Origin: Algoriphagus marinus
GTDB taxonomy: Bacteria > Bacteroidota > Bacteroidia > Cytophagales > Cyclobacteriaceae
NCBI RefSeq assembly: GCF_001936475.1
Contig: NZ_MSPQ01000016.1
Coordinates: forward strand, 17,071 to 81,070
Length of the DNA: 64,000 nt
Direction of reading: 5' to 3'
Positions 34,238 through 43,365 of the stretch are shown here, one piece after another (the stretch's first letter is position 1; each line of letters opens with the position of its first letter). A program made the translations under genes and the position numbers. The notes beneath the pieces were generated by a model, which saw nothing but the letters and a program-made list of their open reading frames with translations, was not told the origin of the DNA and searched no databases.

Positions 34238-35716
34238 CTAATACTTTGCAGGCATTCCAGGAGCAACTTTTGAATTCTCTATAAATTGCCGGATATCCTC
34301 ATTGGAAGTAGCCAAATCCTCAGCTCTTAAGTACATCATATGTCCGCTTCGATAGCCTTTAAAGTAGGTCCGATCTTTCATTTTTCCAGTAGGATCTATG
34401 TGCTGAAGGCTATATTTCGCATTGAAAAAATCAGTTCCTCCGTCAAAATATCCCGACTGAACCATCAAATGTAAATATGGATTTTGACGCATAGCAGTTC
34501 CCAAGTCGTATCCAGTAGTTTCATTGGATCGATCCCAAGGAGAAACTGGACCAAATAAATTGTAAGTCAAATCTGTATCAAACTTCAAGGTGTTTTTAGC
34601 ATAAATATTAAAAGCTGGGGCAAAAGCATGATTCCAGGATGTAAGTGCTGGATCAAAATCATATCGATCTCCCGCATCCATTCGATCGATTCCACGATAT
34701 CTAGAATCAAGTCGACCTACGGTCAATCCATCTTTGCGAAGCAATTCCTTCCAGAAGAAACTGGTAGGAACCATCAAGTTATGTGATAAAATTGCTTCTT
34801 TACTTATCCCTGAGTAGCGGGACATTTTTGCAGCGATGGCATCTCGATCAGAATCCGAAAGACTTCCACCCTTTACCATAGCAGGAAGTAATTCATCGAC
34901 AGCAAAGGCTTCAGCCTCCGGCAAAATCTGATCTAAATCTTTGCTTTGAAGATCAGATGGCAATTGCTTATGATACCAAGCCGTAGCAGTATAATAAGGA
35001 AGATAGTTTGCCATTTTCACAGGACCATCACGGTCAATTCCCATATCGGTAGGAGAAACAAGAATTACTCCGTTGAAATACATCCAATGTCCATTCTGAA
35101 GTTGGGAAACCAAACCAGCTACCCTGGTGGTACCATAGCTTTCACCAATCAAATACTTTGGGGAAGCCCAGCGGTTTTGGCGAGTCACAAAAGTATTCAC
35201 CCAATCTGCGAGATATTTGATGTCAGGATTGATTCCAAAAAAAGTCGATCTTGGAACTTCCGGGTCCACGATTCTAGAATAGCCGGTATTTACCGGATCG
35301 ACATAGACAATATCGGCAACGTCCAAGATGGAATGGGGATTGGATTTGGTACCATAAGGCTGTACTGGATAGCCTTCATCGTCGATTTTCAGGACAACAG
35401 GTCCTGTGTAGGCCAAATGCATCCAAATCGAAGCGGATCCAGGTCCACCATTGAACGAAATCACTAAAGGTCGAGTCGTTTTGTCGCTGATATCAGTACG
35501 CTCATAAAAGGTATAAAAAAGAGAAGCGATTGGTTTTCCTGCCTCGTTCCACACAGGTTGAGTTCCGGCAGTGGCTTTGTATGGGACTTTTTTACCCTTG
35601 ATCGTGGTCTCATGGGTAGTTTCTACTTTGGATTCTATCTCGATTTGTCGCTCAGTCTGTGCAAAGGCAATGCTTATGCTCAAAAAGAATAGAAATGCAA
35701 TATTTAGTTTTTTCAT
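34238..35716 (-). CDS. Secreted S10-family serine carboxypeptidase-like protein
   Basis: A 492-residue protein. The ATG at 35716 is chosen over the upstream one at 35785 because it yields a signal peptide (MKKLNIAFLFFLSISIAFAQ). The S10 core is visible: SFNGGPGSASIW near 90-101 for the oxyanion hole, IGESYGTTRVAG with the nucleophile Ser, the GYFDGGTDFF segment with Asp, and SGHMMYLR with His near the C-terminus. These enzymes trim C-terminal residues of peptides in the envelope. It reads 75 bp downstream of the potassium channel gene. Confidence 0.92.
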   Translation of the reverse strand: MKKLNIAFLFFLSISIAFAQTERQIEIESKVETTHETTIKGKKVPYKATAGTQPVWNEAGKPIASLFYTFYERTDISDKTTRPLVISFNGGPGSASIWMHLAYTGPVVLKIDDEGYPVQPYGTKSNPHSILDVADIVYVDPVNTGYSRIVDPEVPRSTFFGINPDIKYLADWVNTFVTRQNRWASPKYLIGESYGTTRVAGLVSQLQNGHWMYFNGVILVSPTDMGIDRDGPVKMANYLPYYTATAWYHKQLPSDLQSKDLDQILPEAEAFAVDELLPAMVKGGSLSDSDRDAIAAKMSRYSGISKEAILSHNLMVPTSFFWKELLRKDGLTVGRLDSRYRGIDRMDAGDRYDFDPALTSWNHAFAPAFNIYAKNTLKFDTDLTYNLFGPVSPWDRSNETTGYDLGTAMRQNPYLHLMVQSGYFDGGTDFFNAKYSLQHIDPTGKMKDRTYFKGYRSGHMMYLRAEDLATSNEDIRQFIENSKVAPGMPAKY

Positions 35717-35791
35717 GGTTGTTTGGTTTATTCTTATGTTGAAATCTACGAGCCATTGGGAAAATCTAAACTTAGATTTACACAAATGGAA

Positions 35792-36508
35792 TTAGGGTGT
35801 TTTTTGCCCATGTCCACTAGACGCCACAAGTTTAGCGATTACCACTGCAGGATATAAAATGCCAATAGTCGAAAGGAAAACAGAGAGCATTTTGGCCATG
35901 ATTTGGACAGGATATAAATCCCCGAAGCCAACCGTGGTAAGTGATACTAAACTAAAATAAATGTAATAGGCATAATCTTCATCTAAACCAGCCAAATTTG
36001 GTCCTCCGGAAATACTTGAACCAGTCATTAAATGAATGATCTCAAAAACAAAAGCTCCCAGAATAGCCACAAGCAGATAGACATTTATAGCTCCAATTAC
36101 ACGATAAACGTTTACTTCAAAATCCCGAAATAAGAGCCTGATATTCAGAAATATAAAAACAATCATATTTAAAATTCCTACTATCCGTTCTGATAAATAG
36201 AATTCAAAATCCCAATCTGAAAATCTTAAAATTCTAAGTGCGAGCTGTGCAAAGAAAAGTGCAGAGGTAATTAAGATAAATGAATTGTTTTTGGAGGACC
36301 AAATACCTGTGAAAAACAGGAAAAGGAAAACAGTATTCACGAAAATTGAATGAACGTGACCGTATTCAATTAGAATCGGAAGTACAAAAACTGTGAAAAT
36401 CAAAAGCAATAAAAGCACTCCAAAGCTGGCGTCGGTCAACCAATAATTGGTAAAGTTGCGGAATGCATATTTAATTTTTCTTCGCTTATTTAAGAGTGGT
36501 TCTACCAT
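35792..36508 (-). CDS. Potassium-channel family membrane protein
   Basis: A 238-residue inner-membrane protein with about six hydrophobic segments and a single pore loop TTVGFGDLYP near 196-205, whose TVGFGD is a standard K+ selectivity filter. No voltage-sensor arginine ladder and no cytoplasmic RCK domain are present, so gating is not predictable. It is the last gene of a minus-strand unit DinB-PhzF-channel, with a 9 bp gap after PhzF. Confidence 0.88.
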   Translation of the reverse strand: MVEPLLNKRRKIKYAFRNFTNYWLTDASFGVLLLLLIFTVFVLPILIEYGHVHSIFVNTVFLFLFFTGIWSSKNNSFILITSALFFAQLALRILRFSDWDFEFYLSERIVGILNMIVFIFLNIRLLFRDFEVNVYRVIGAINVYLLVAILGAFVFEIIHLMTGSSISGGPNLAGLDEDYAYYIYFSLVSLTTVGFGDLYPVQIMAKMLSVFLSTIGILYPAVVIAKLVASSGHGQKTP

Positions 36509-36517
36509 TTTCTTTTT

Positions 36518-37312
36518 CTAAAATTCAAGGCTTCCAGAAAGCACTTTTACCGCATTTCCTTTGAGAATTACTCGATCATCATGTTTTTCCAAATGGAGCT
36601 CTCCTCCTCTTTTGCTCGCTTGGTAAGCTTTCAATTGAAACTTTCCAGTATGTCGGCTCCAATAGTCCATCAATGCACAATGAGCAAAACCAGTAACAGG
36701 ATCTTCAGGAACTCCCACATTTGGTCCAAAAAACCTACTGTAAATATCAAAAGAATCTTTTCCTGTTGCTGTGACAATTATCCCTTCCTCACTATTTTTT
36801 GCAATCAAATCAAAGTCAGGCTTTAGATTTTCCACCTCATCGGCACTTGCCAACTCGAAAATCCAATTTTTTCGCAATTGAGCCGATCTGAAAATCCTTT
36901 TGCCCATAAAGGATTCTTTAAAAAATGGATGAATTTCCTCGAAAGTAGGAATCAAAGGGAAATCCATTTCCAATTGATCACCGGTTTTCTTTACAATCAA
37001 TTCACCACTGAGCGTCTCAAATCGAATGGAATGATCTGGTTGAGCCCAGCCGGATTCAAACATCCAAAATGCAGAAGCCAAAGTGGCATGACCACAAAGA
37101 TCAATTTCTAGAGTCGGCGTAAACCATCTTAAACCAAAAACTCCGGGAGTTTCGGTACGTTTCACAAAGGCTGTCTCAGATAAATTCATTTCCATAGCTA
37201 TGGATTGCATTTCTGACTTTGAAAGAGGATTTTCCAAAAGACAGACAGCAGCTGGGTTTCCGGAAAAAGCTTTAGATGCAAAAGCATCAACGGTAGCAAT
37301 TTGAATTTTCAT
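36518..37312 (-). CDS. PhzF-family isomerase
   Basis: A 264-residue protein of the PhzF/YddE fold (duplicated hotdog-like diaminopimelate-epimerase architecture). The N-terminal VDAFASKAFSGNPAAVCLL and MNLSETAFVKR (with the catalytic Glu) are family hallmarks; GVPEDPVTGFAHCAL lies near the C-terminus. The frame runs back to 37372, but the ATG at 37312 matches the family start and lies 2 bp after DinB. No phenazine genes are nearby, so a YddE-like role of unknown substrate is likely. Confidence 0.9.
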   Translation of the reverse strand: MKIQIATVDAFASKAFSGNPAAVCLLENPLSKSEMQSIAMEMNLSETAFVKRTETPGVFGLRWFTPTLEIDLCGHATLASAFWMFESGWAQPDHSIRFETLSGELIVKKTGDQLEMDFPLIPTFEEIHPFFKESFMGKRIFRSAQLRKNWIFELASADEVENLKPDFDLIAKNSEEGIIVTATGKDSFDIYSRFFGPNVGVPEDPVTGFAHCALMDYWSRHTGKFQLKAYQASKRGGELHLEKHDDRVILKGNAVKVLSGSLEF

Positions 37313-37314
37313 GA

Positions 37315-37830
37315 TCAATATCTTTCTTTTAAAATAGAAAAGTGATGCGCAAAGTGCCCGGGAATTATCCAAAACAATGCTCTTGGAGAAACTGAGTTTC
37401 CGCTTGCTGTACCCAAATTTGACAATGATTCTTCGGGAAGCGTTTTAATCAATGACAGCAAGGCAAGTCTTTGATTTTTAAAATCTTCCAACAAATCCTG
37501 AAAGTGCACTTGATTAAATTCTGCATTTGCCACATACTCGTCCTGCTCAAATCCTGGTAAAGGAGACTTTTCTCCCCTTGCAAAGCAAAGTGCTCTAAAA
37601 GTCATAATTCGTTCGGTATCTATAACATGCCCCAATACCTCTTTAGGAGTCCATTTTCCAGTTGCATACGCCTTATTAGCCCAATCCTCACCCTTTGTCT
37701 CAAACAGTGAAAAACAGGATTGAATTTGGGTCATCAGCTGTTCTTGATAGGGCTTAGTAGAATTTAATGCCAGATATCCATTGAAATAATTTGCGTATTC
37801 ACCTTCTTTAGGCTGTTGGATGTTATTCAT
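37315..37830 (-). CDS. DinB-family protein
   Basis: A 171-residue four-helix bundle. The three metal-binding histidines expected of DinB/YfiT proteins are visible: His in EVLGHVIDTERI near 67, and the pair in IPGHFAHHFSIL near 156-163. Many act as thiol- or bacillithiol-dependent transferases; others have unknown roles. It heads the unit with PhzF and the potassium channel. Confidence 0.88.
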   Translation of the reverse strand: MNNIQQPKEGEYANYFNGYLALNSTKPYQEQLMTQIQSCFSLFETKGEDWANKAYATGKWTPKEVLGHVIDTERIMTFRALCFARGEKSPLPGFEQDEYVANAEFNQVHFQDLLEDFKNQRLALLSLIKTLPEESLSNLGTASGNSVSPRALFWIIPGHFAHHFSILKERY

Positions 37831-37898
37831 GTAAAATTTGATTTAGCTTTTGACTATATGCCATAAATTTAAGCCAATCGAATAAATCAGACCCTACG

Positions 37899-39245
37899 AT
37901 GTATAAAAAATTACTTACTCTTCTATTAGCGGTAGCATCGCCATCGCTTTTTGCGCAGACGATCACACAAAGAAATCCTGAGATTGCAAAATTAGTTTCT
38001 GAAGTATCTTCAGATTCGCTTGAAAACTATGTAAGGACTTTAGCTTCATTCACCTCAAGACATACTTTGAATAGAGATGAAGAAAATGGAATGCCTGCTG
38101 CTCAGCGATATGTCCTGAATAAATTCAATGAATTTTCGAAGCAATCCGGCGGAAGAATGACAGCCGAAATCGAGAATTTCACTATTCCCGCTGATGGGCG
38201 TAGAATTACAGAAGATTCTCCTGCTGCAAATGTAATTGCTACTTTGAAAGGCACTAATCCAGCTGACGACCGGATCTTTGTAATCTCGGGTCACATGGAT
38301 TCCAGAAACAAAAATGTGATGGATGCTGATGGCTTCGCCCCCGGAGCAAACGACGATGGAAGTGGCACTGCTGCTGTAATTGAATTAGCTAGAGTTTTAG
38401 CCAAAAAGGAATTTTCGGCTACCATCCTTTTTGTTGCTTTTACAGGTGAGGAAGAAGGACTTAAAGGCGCTACCTACTTAGCAGACAAAGCGAAAGAAAT
38501 GGGTTGGAATATCGCCGGGGTATTGAATAATGACATCATTGGAAATAGTAATTCATCAGAGACTTTGATAAGCGATAATCTCAAGATGCGGGTTTTCTCT
38601 GAAACAATCCCGGCTTTTGAAACAGAGCAAATGTCAAGACAAAGAGCTTACACCAACGCAGAAAATGACAGTAAATCACGCCAACTGGCCAGATACATCA
38701 AGGAAGTAGGCGAGCGATATGTAGATCAATTCGAAGTAAAATTAATCTATCGAAGCGATCGATTCCTTAGAGGCGGAGATCAAACTGCATTTGCCAGAAA
38801 CGGCTTTACTGCAGTGAGAATGTCTGAAATGAATGAGAATTTTTACCACCAACACGAAAATGTTCGGGTAGAAAACGGAATTCAGTACGGGGACTTACCA
38901 GAATTCATGGATTTTGAATATTTAAGAAAAGTGTCAGCAGTAAACTTGGCTTCTTTAAGTTCTTTGGCAAATTCTGCAGGAATACCTGAGGAAGTTCAGA
39001 TTGACGTACGAGGATTAACAAACAAGTCTATTTTGCTTTGGAAAGCACCTAAAGTAGGAAAAGTAAAAGGGTACTACGTGCTTATGCGTGAAACCTCTTC
39101 TTCGATGTGGGAACGAAAGTTTTTCACTACCGAAACTACTTTGACACTTCCTTATTCAAAAGACAATTATTTCTTTGCTGTACAGTCTGTGGCTGAAGAC
39201 GGAGAAGAAAGTTTGGCAGTTTTCCCATCACCCCTTTCGAGATAG
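37899..39245 (+). CDS. Secreted M28-family peptidase with C-terminal FN3-like domain
   Basis: A 448-residue exported peptidase with a signal peptide (residues 1-20, ending LFAQ). Zinc ligands are His132 and Asp134 in SGHMDS, Asp152 in GANDDGSG and the EEE at 184-186 in FTGEEEGLKG. After the core, residues of about 360-448 form a fibronectin type III-like sandwich (IDVRGLTNKSILLWKAP, then YYVLMRETSSSMW). It is unlike the PA-containing M28 protein at 18335. It is divergent from the DinB unit. Confidence 0.92.
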   Translation: MYKKLLTLLLAVASPSLFAQTITQRNPEIAKLVSEVSSDSLENYVRTLASFTSRHTLNRDEENGMPAAQRYVLNKFNEFSKQSGGRMTAEIENFTIPADGRRITEDSPAANVIATLKGTNPADDRIFVISGHMDSRNKNVMDADGFAPGANDDGSGTAAVIELARVLAKKEFSATILFVAFTGEEEGLKGATYLADKAKEMGWNIAGVLNNDIIGNSNSSETLISDNLKMRVFSETIPAFETEQMSRQRAYTNAENDSKSRQLARYIKEVGERYVDQFEVKLIYRSDRFLRGGDQTAFARNGFTAVRMSEMNENFYHQHENVRVENGIQYGDLPEFMDFEYLRKVSAVNLASLSSLANSAGIPEEVQIDVRGLTNKSILLWKAPKVGKVKGYYVLMRETSSSMWERKFFTTETTLTLPYSKDNYFFAVQSVAEDGEESLAVFPSPLSR

Positions 39246-39334
39246 GGTTTTAATTAAATCAATTCCAAATTGAATTAATTCAACCCAGTATGGAACCATA
39301 AGCTCTATATTTAGTTTTATAATATCGAAATATT

Positions 39335-39438
39335 ATGAAATCGAGCATGTCGTAATTGACAAACAGAGGAAAGTACCGATAGTAATCGAGATCACATGCG
39401 AGATTCCATATGACCCACAAAAATCAAATTATAAACAG
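39335..39438 (+). repeat. Dispersed leader element, copy C
   Basis: This 104 bp segment ends at the ferritin start codon. It starts with TGAAATCGAGCAT, has CATGCGAGATTCC in the middle and AAAAATCAAATTATAA just before the ATG, the same order and distance to the start as copies A and B. Confidence 0.6.
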
Positions 39439-39978
39439 ATGAAAGAAATCGTAACGCTACAGCGCTCTTTTTTAGAGGATACAGAAAAATTACTCAACCA
39501 ACAAGTTGAAATGGAGGGAAAATCCTCCGCCTACTATTTGTCTATGGCTTCTTGGTGCCACATGATGGGTTATGAAAATGCATCCAAATATCTCTACACT
39601 CATGCTGATGAGGAGCGGATGCACATGATGAAAATATTTCATTACATCAACGAAGCAGGAGGTCATGCAATTCAGCCGGAGATAACAGGAATCAGACATA
39701 ATTTTAATTCCCTGAGAGAGATCTTTGAACTTATTCTAGAGCATGAGATCAAAGTGACTAAATCTATCAATAACATTGTGGACCACGCTTTCTCCGCAAA
39801 AGACTTTGCTACGTTCAGCTTTATGCAGTGGTATGTGACTGAGCAGCGTGAAGAAGAAACCATGTCCAGAAGGGCACTCGAACTATTCGAGATTATCGGT
39901 GAGGAAGGAATTGGTCTTTGGACTATCGATCAGGAACTCGGAAAACTACATGCTGCGGCTGGAGCTGCAGAAGGTTAA
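39439..39978 (+). CDS. ftnA: Ferritin (non-heme, FtnA type)
   Basis: A 179-residue four-helix ferritin. The ferroxidase site is intact by eye: Glu in EMEGKSSAYYL near 23, the EERMHMMK pair near 56-60, Glu in LILEHEIKVTKS near 100 and EQREEET near 134-140. It stores iron as a 24-mer shell. No heme-binding Met is obvious, so it is ferritin rather than bacterioferritin. The leader holds repeat copy C, and a terminator follows, so it is monocistronic. Confidence 0.93.
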   Translation: MKEIVTLQRSFLEDTEKLLNQQVEMEGKSSAYYLSMASWCHMMGYENASKYLYTHADEERMHMMKIFHYINEAGGHAIQPEITGIRHNFNSLREIFELILEHEIKVTKSINNIVDHAFSAKDFATFSFMQWYVTEQREEETMSRRALELFEIIGEEGIGLWTIDQELGKLHAAAGAAEG

Positions 39979-39982
39979 TTGA

Positions 39983-40006
39983 AGCGGTCTAGGCCGCTTT
40001 TTTTTT
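39983..40006 (+). terminator. Rho-independent terminator for ferritin
   Basis: A short hairpin AGCGG-tctagg-CCGCT is followed by a run of eight Ts, 5 bp after the ferritin stop. Confidence 0.82.
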
Positions 40007-40098
40007 GCCAAAAATTCTTTCAATCCTTTTTATATCCAGAATGACAAATTTCAAAATTTGAAAGAATGCTTTACTTTTAGAGAAACAAGTACCAAATC

Positions 40099-41190
40099 AT
40101 GACTAAATCAAATTCCACTCTTGCTTTATTATTTCTTGGCGTAGTGATTATTTCCTGTGATTCAAAGCCAAAATCTGAGGTTTTGGACGAAGAAAAAATG
40201 ATTATTGCTTCTAAGGAAGAACCCGCTGAAAAAGAAGAAGGGATGATCTGGATTCCAGGCGGTGAATTTGTAATGGGAACCAATGAAATGGATGCCTATG
40301 CCGCAGAAAAACCTGCCGTGGATCTTACCGTCTCTGGATTTTGGATGGATGTTCACGAAGTGACCAATGCTGAATATGCAAAATTTGTTGAAGAAACAGG
40401 TTATGTGACGCTTGCTGAAGTAAAACCCGATTGGGAACTTTTAAAGCAGCAACTTCCGCCAGGAACCCCCAAACCTGATGAATCAGTGCTTATTGCAGGC
40501 TCAATGGTCTTCACTCCTCCCCCTTACGCTGTACCAACCCAAGATATTTCTCTGTGGTGGAGCTGGGTGGCTGGTGCTAACTGGAGGCATCCGGAAGGAC
40601 CTGGAAGCTCGATTGAGGGAAGAGAAAATCATCCTGTCGTGCATATTTCCTATGATGATGCTAAAGCCTATGCAGATTGGGCAGGTAAGCGTCTTCCAAC
40701 CGAAATTGAATGGGAATTTGCAGCCCGAGGCGGAGCAAATGGAAAGCGATTTGCTTGGGGCGATGAACTGACTCCAAATGGACAATTCCTTGCAAATACA
40801 TTTCAAGGTAATTTTCCCAATGAAAACTTGGGAATGGATGGTTTCAAAGGTACTTCTCCTGTAAAATCATTTGCTCCAAACAGTTTTGGACTTTATGATA
40901 TGATTGGGAATGTCTGGGAATTGACAGACGACTGGTATGATGCTTTGAAATATGCAAGACTTGCCGGCCAGGCTCCCAAGCTCGATGCTGGAATGAATCC
41001 CTGCTATAATCCAGATAATCCTTATGCAAAAGAGCGTGTCATCAAGGGTGGATCTTACCTTTGTGCTGACAACTATTGCGTGAATTACCGACCTTCTGCC
41101 CGCCAAGGACAATCATTTGATAGCGGGACTTCAAATGTTGGATTTCGACTTGTAAAAGATGCTGGGAAAAGAGCAGTAAGCATGAAGTAA
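40099..41190 (+). CDS. Formylglycine-generating-enzyme-like lipoprotein
   Basis: A 363-residue protein. Residues 1-20 form a lipoprotein signal (lipobox ending Cys20). The rest is a full SUMF1/FGE domain: IWIPGGEFVMGTNEMDA near 50-66, WMDVHEVTNAEYAKFVEETGY, and LPTEIEWEFAARGG. Near the C-terminus GGSYLCADNYC at 317-327 gives Cys322 and Cys327, the same pair and spacing as the copper-binding cysteines of true sulfatase-activating FGE, followed by NYRPSARQGQ. Many bacterial SUMF1 proteins lack this pair. No sulfatase is in the window. Substrate and partner are unknown. Confidence 0.9.
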   Translation: MTKSNSTLALLFLGVVIISCDSKPKSEVLDEEKMIIASKEEPAEKEEGMIWIPGGEFVMGTNEMDAYAAEKPAVDLTVSGFWMDVHEVTNAEYAKFVEETGYVTLAEVKPDWELLKQQLPPGTPKPDESVLIAGSMVFTPPPYAVPTQDISLWWSWVAGANWRHPEGPGSSIEGRENHPVVHISYDDAKAYADWAGKRLPTEIEWEFAARGGANGKRFAWGDELTPNGQFLANTFQGNFPNENLGMDGFKGTSPVKSFAPNSFGLYDMIGNVWELTDDWYDALKYARLAGQAPKLDAGMNPCYNPDNPYAKERVIKGGSYLCADNYCVNYRPSARQGQSFDSGTSNVGFRLVKDAGKRAVSMK

Positions 41191-41209
41191 AGAATCAAAA
41201 AATTAATTC

Positions 41210-41240
41210 AAGCGACATCTTTCTTAAAATGTCGCTTTTT
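41210..41240 (+). terminator. Rho-independent terminator
   Basis: AAGCGACAT pairs with ATGTCGCTT around a 10-base loop and is followed by TTTCTTTT. It ends the FGE-like gene, and the lipase gene starts just after it. Confidence 0.85.
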
Positions 41241-41253
41241 CTTTTGCCAAAAA

Positions 41254-42351
41254 ATGAAAAAACACGGATTCCTCTTTTTCCTATTATTATTCCTATTCTC
41301 AACCACGACAAATGCCCAATTAAAAGCGGGATTTGAACCAATGGAATACGAAGAAATTCTTGGTGTATTTGCGCACAGCATTTCAGATTCCAGTTTTTCA
41401 AAAGGAATTCCTAAACCAAAAACTCTAATAAAGGAATCTGAATCTCCAACAGTTGGGTTAGAAAATAAATGGTACCTCTGGGTCAATGAGACTGAAAAAA
41501 TTGCTGTTTTTTCCATCCGAGGAACTGTACCAAACCAAACCTCCTGGCTTGCAAATTTCTATTCGGCAATGATACCTGCTCAAGGCAAGATGAAATTCCG
41601 AACCGATTACACATTCGACTATAGCTTTTCTAAAGATCCAAATGCTTATGTTCATGTGGGTTGGACACTATCTACAGGAGCTTTGGCAGAATCCCTTTTG
41701 CCAAAGATGAAGGAGTTGACACAGCGTGGATATCGGGATTTTATCATTACCGGGCATAGCCAAGGAGGAGCGATCACTTATTTAGTGGCATCAATGCTAA
41801 TGGAAATGAATGATGCCGGAGCTTGGGGCGAAAAAATCAGAATTAAATCCTATGCATCTGCTGCGCCAAAGCCAGGAAATTTATTTTTCGCCTACGATTA
41901 CGAAAATCGAACAATGGGTGGCTGGGCTTTTAATGTAGTAAATGCAGCAGATTGGGTTCCTGAGGTGCCATTCTCTATCCAAACGGTTAATGATTTTAAT
42001 GAGACCAATCCTTTTTCAGATGCTTCAGGTTTTATAAAACAACAAAAATTTCCCAAGAACATTGTATTCAAAAGGGTATACAATAAACTGGACAGACCAA
42101 CCAAAAAATCTCAGAAGAATTTCGAAAAGTATTTTGGAAAAATGGCTGGGAAGCAGGTTTTAAAGACTATCCCAGAATTTGAAGCTCCCCCATTTTTGGA
42201 AAGCAACCATTATTCACGAGCAGGAACTTTTATTGTGCTCCAACCAAATGAAGAATACAAAAAACGCTTCCCAGATCTCAAGGAAAAGATCTTTCAGCAT
42301 CATATGCTTCAGCCTTATTATTTCTTATTTAAGAAGCAGTTTTCCGAATAA
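41254..42351 (+). CDS. Secreted class 3-type lipase
   Basis: A 365-residue alpha/beta hydrolase with a signal peptide (residues 1-22, ending TNAQ). The class 3 lipase core is clear: FSIRGTVPNQTSWLANF near 86-102 carries the oxyanion region, and ITGHSQGGAITYL near 165-177 the nucleophile Ser169. The Asp and His should lie in NAADWVPEVPF and the LESNHYSRAG segment. It should hydrolyse lipid esters in the envelope. It starts 14 bp after a terminator, so its promoter must overlap the preceding gene end or terminator. Confidence 0.88.
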   Translation: MKKHGFLFFLLLFLFSTTTNAQLKAGFEPMEYEEILGVFAHSISDSSFSKGIPKPKTLIKESESPTVGLENKWYLWVNETEKIAVFSIRGTVPNQTSWLANFYSAMIPAQGKMKFRTDYTFDYSFSKDPNAYVHVGWTLSTGALAESLLPKMKELTQRGYRDFIITGHSQGGAITYLVASMLMEMNDAGAWGEKIRIKSYASAAPKPGNLFFAYDYENRTMGGWAFNVVNAADWVPEVPFSIQTVNDFNETNPFSDASGFIKQQKFPKNIVFKRVYNKLDRPTKKSQKNFEKYFGKMAGKQVLKTIPEFEAPPFLESNHYSRAGTFIVLQPNEEYKKRFPDLKEKIFQHHMLQPYYFLFKKQFSE

Positions 42352-42368
42352 TAGCATCCATATACCTA

Positions 42369-43271
42369 TTATTTCTCAACCATTATTTCCTTGATTCTAA
42401 AAGGATAAATCTTCTCAATTTGAAGTTTCTGCTCTTCGCTTAGTTGTTCATAATTTTTGTTGAAAAGGGTTTTAGCCTCTTCTTGACTAAGTTTCATCAA
42501 AATATCTGCGATTTCCTTTCTAATGGAAGTGTAGAGATTATAGCTGGATTTACGATCAAACTCCAGTCGAATAAGATAATTAGGATTTTCTTCAATCTGC
42601 TTAGTTAGCTGAGGTTCAAAATCATCTTGTGCAATCATTTCTTTAAACAAAAACAGTTCATCATCACCTGAGATGAAAATAGGAATCGTGAAATAAGCTG
42701 ATTCGTCAAAATCCCGCTTTTCTTCATTTGGGAAAGGCTTTTCCAGTGACAAATTCAAAACAGTCAATAAGGTCAAAGCCCGATAATATGAATTATCAAA
42801 ATCTGTTGGCACTAGTACTCCACTGACTGCTTCAGCTACTTTTTCCGGAGTCACCATCTCCCTGTTAATAGAAGAAAGTGCTCTACTCATCTCAAAATAT
42901 TTCGATCCTTTAAGGTCAGAGGAATTCATCTTTCGTAAATCTTCAAGACATTTATCCGAATAGAATTCTTGCGGAGAAACACTTCTAAGTTCAGAAAACT
43001 CAGAATACGGTATGAAAATTAAAACATCATTATCGGATTGAATTTCCAGGAAAATATCAAAAAAAGCCTTCCCACTTGCTTCCTTTAAATCACCCTTTGT
43101 AATCAAATAGTTTTCAAACCGATCCAACTCAGCGATTAGATTAACATCCTTTTTTGCAAAGGATTCCTGCATGCAATCAAAAAGGAACTGCTCCACCTGA
43201 TAGTCATTTTCTTGCGAAAGAGCAGGTTGAATTATTATTAAAGTAATAAGTAGATATAAAAGTCTAAACAT
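42369..43271 (-). CDS. Secreted protein of unknown function
   Basis: A 300-residue protein with a signal peptide (residues 1-19, ending ALSQ). The mature part is largely helical and charged with no recognised domain, apart from a duplicated pattern of long amphipathic helices (FFDIFLEIQSDNDVLIFI, then SAYFTIPIFISGDDELFLF). The C-terminus is rich in Glu and Lys. It stands between convergent lipase and minus-strand ribE, with no partner suggested. Confidence 0.7.
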   Translation of the reverse strand: MFRLLYLLITLIIIQPALSQENDYQVEQFLFDCMQESFAKKDVNLIAELDRFENYLITKGDLKEASGKAFFDIFLEIQSDNDVLIFIPYSEFSELRSVSPQEFYSDKCLEDLRKMNSSDLKGSKYFEMSRALSSINREMVTPEKVAEAVSGVLVPTDFDNSYYRALTLLTVLNLSLEKPFPNEEKRDFDESAYFTIPIFISGDDELFLFKEMIAQDDFEPQLTKQIEENPNYLIRLEFDRKSSYNLYTSIRKEIADILMKLSQEEAKTLFNKNYEQLSEEQKLQIEKIYPFRIKEIMVEK

Positions 43272-43365
43272 TTGAATATCATTTTAATATAAGATTTTTT
43301 ATTTCAATGAATTATGCTCTAAAAGCAAACAAAAGAGAATAAAAAGGACTTTCGATTTTTGCAAT

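Noticed and set aside
34946..35467. 173-codon ORF antisense to the S10 peptidase
   Set aside because: A shadow frame with no family match; the sense gene has full catalytic motifs.
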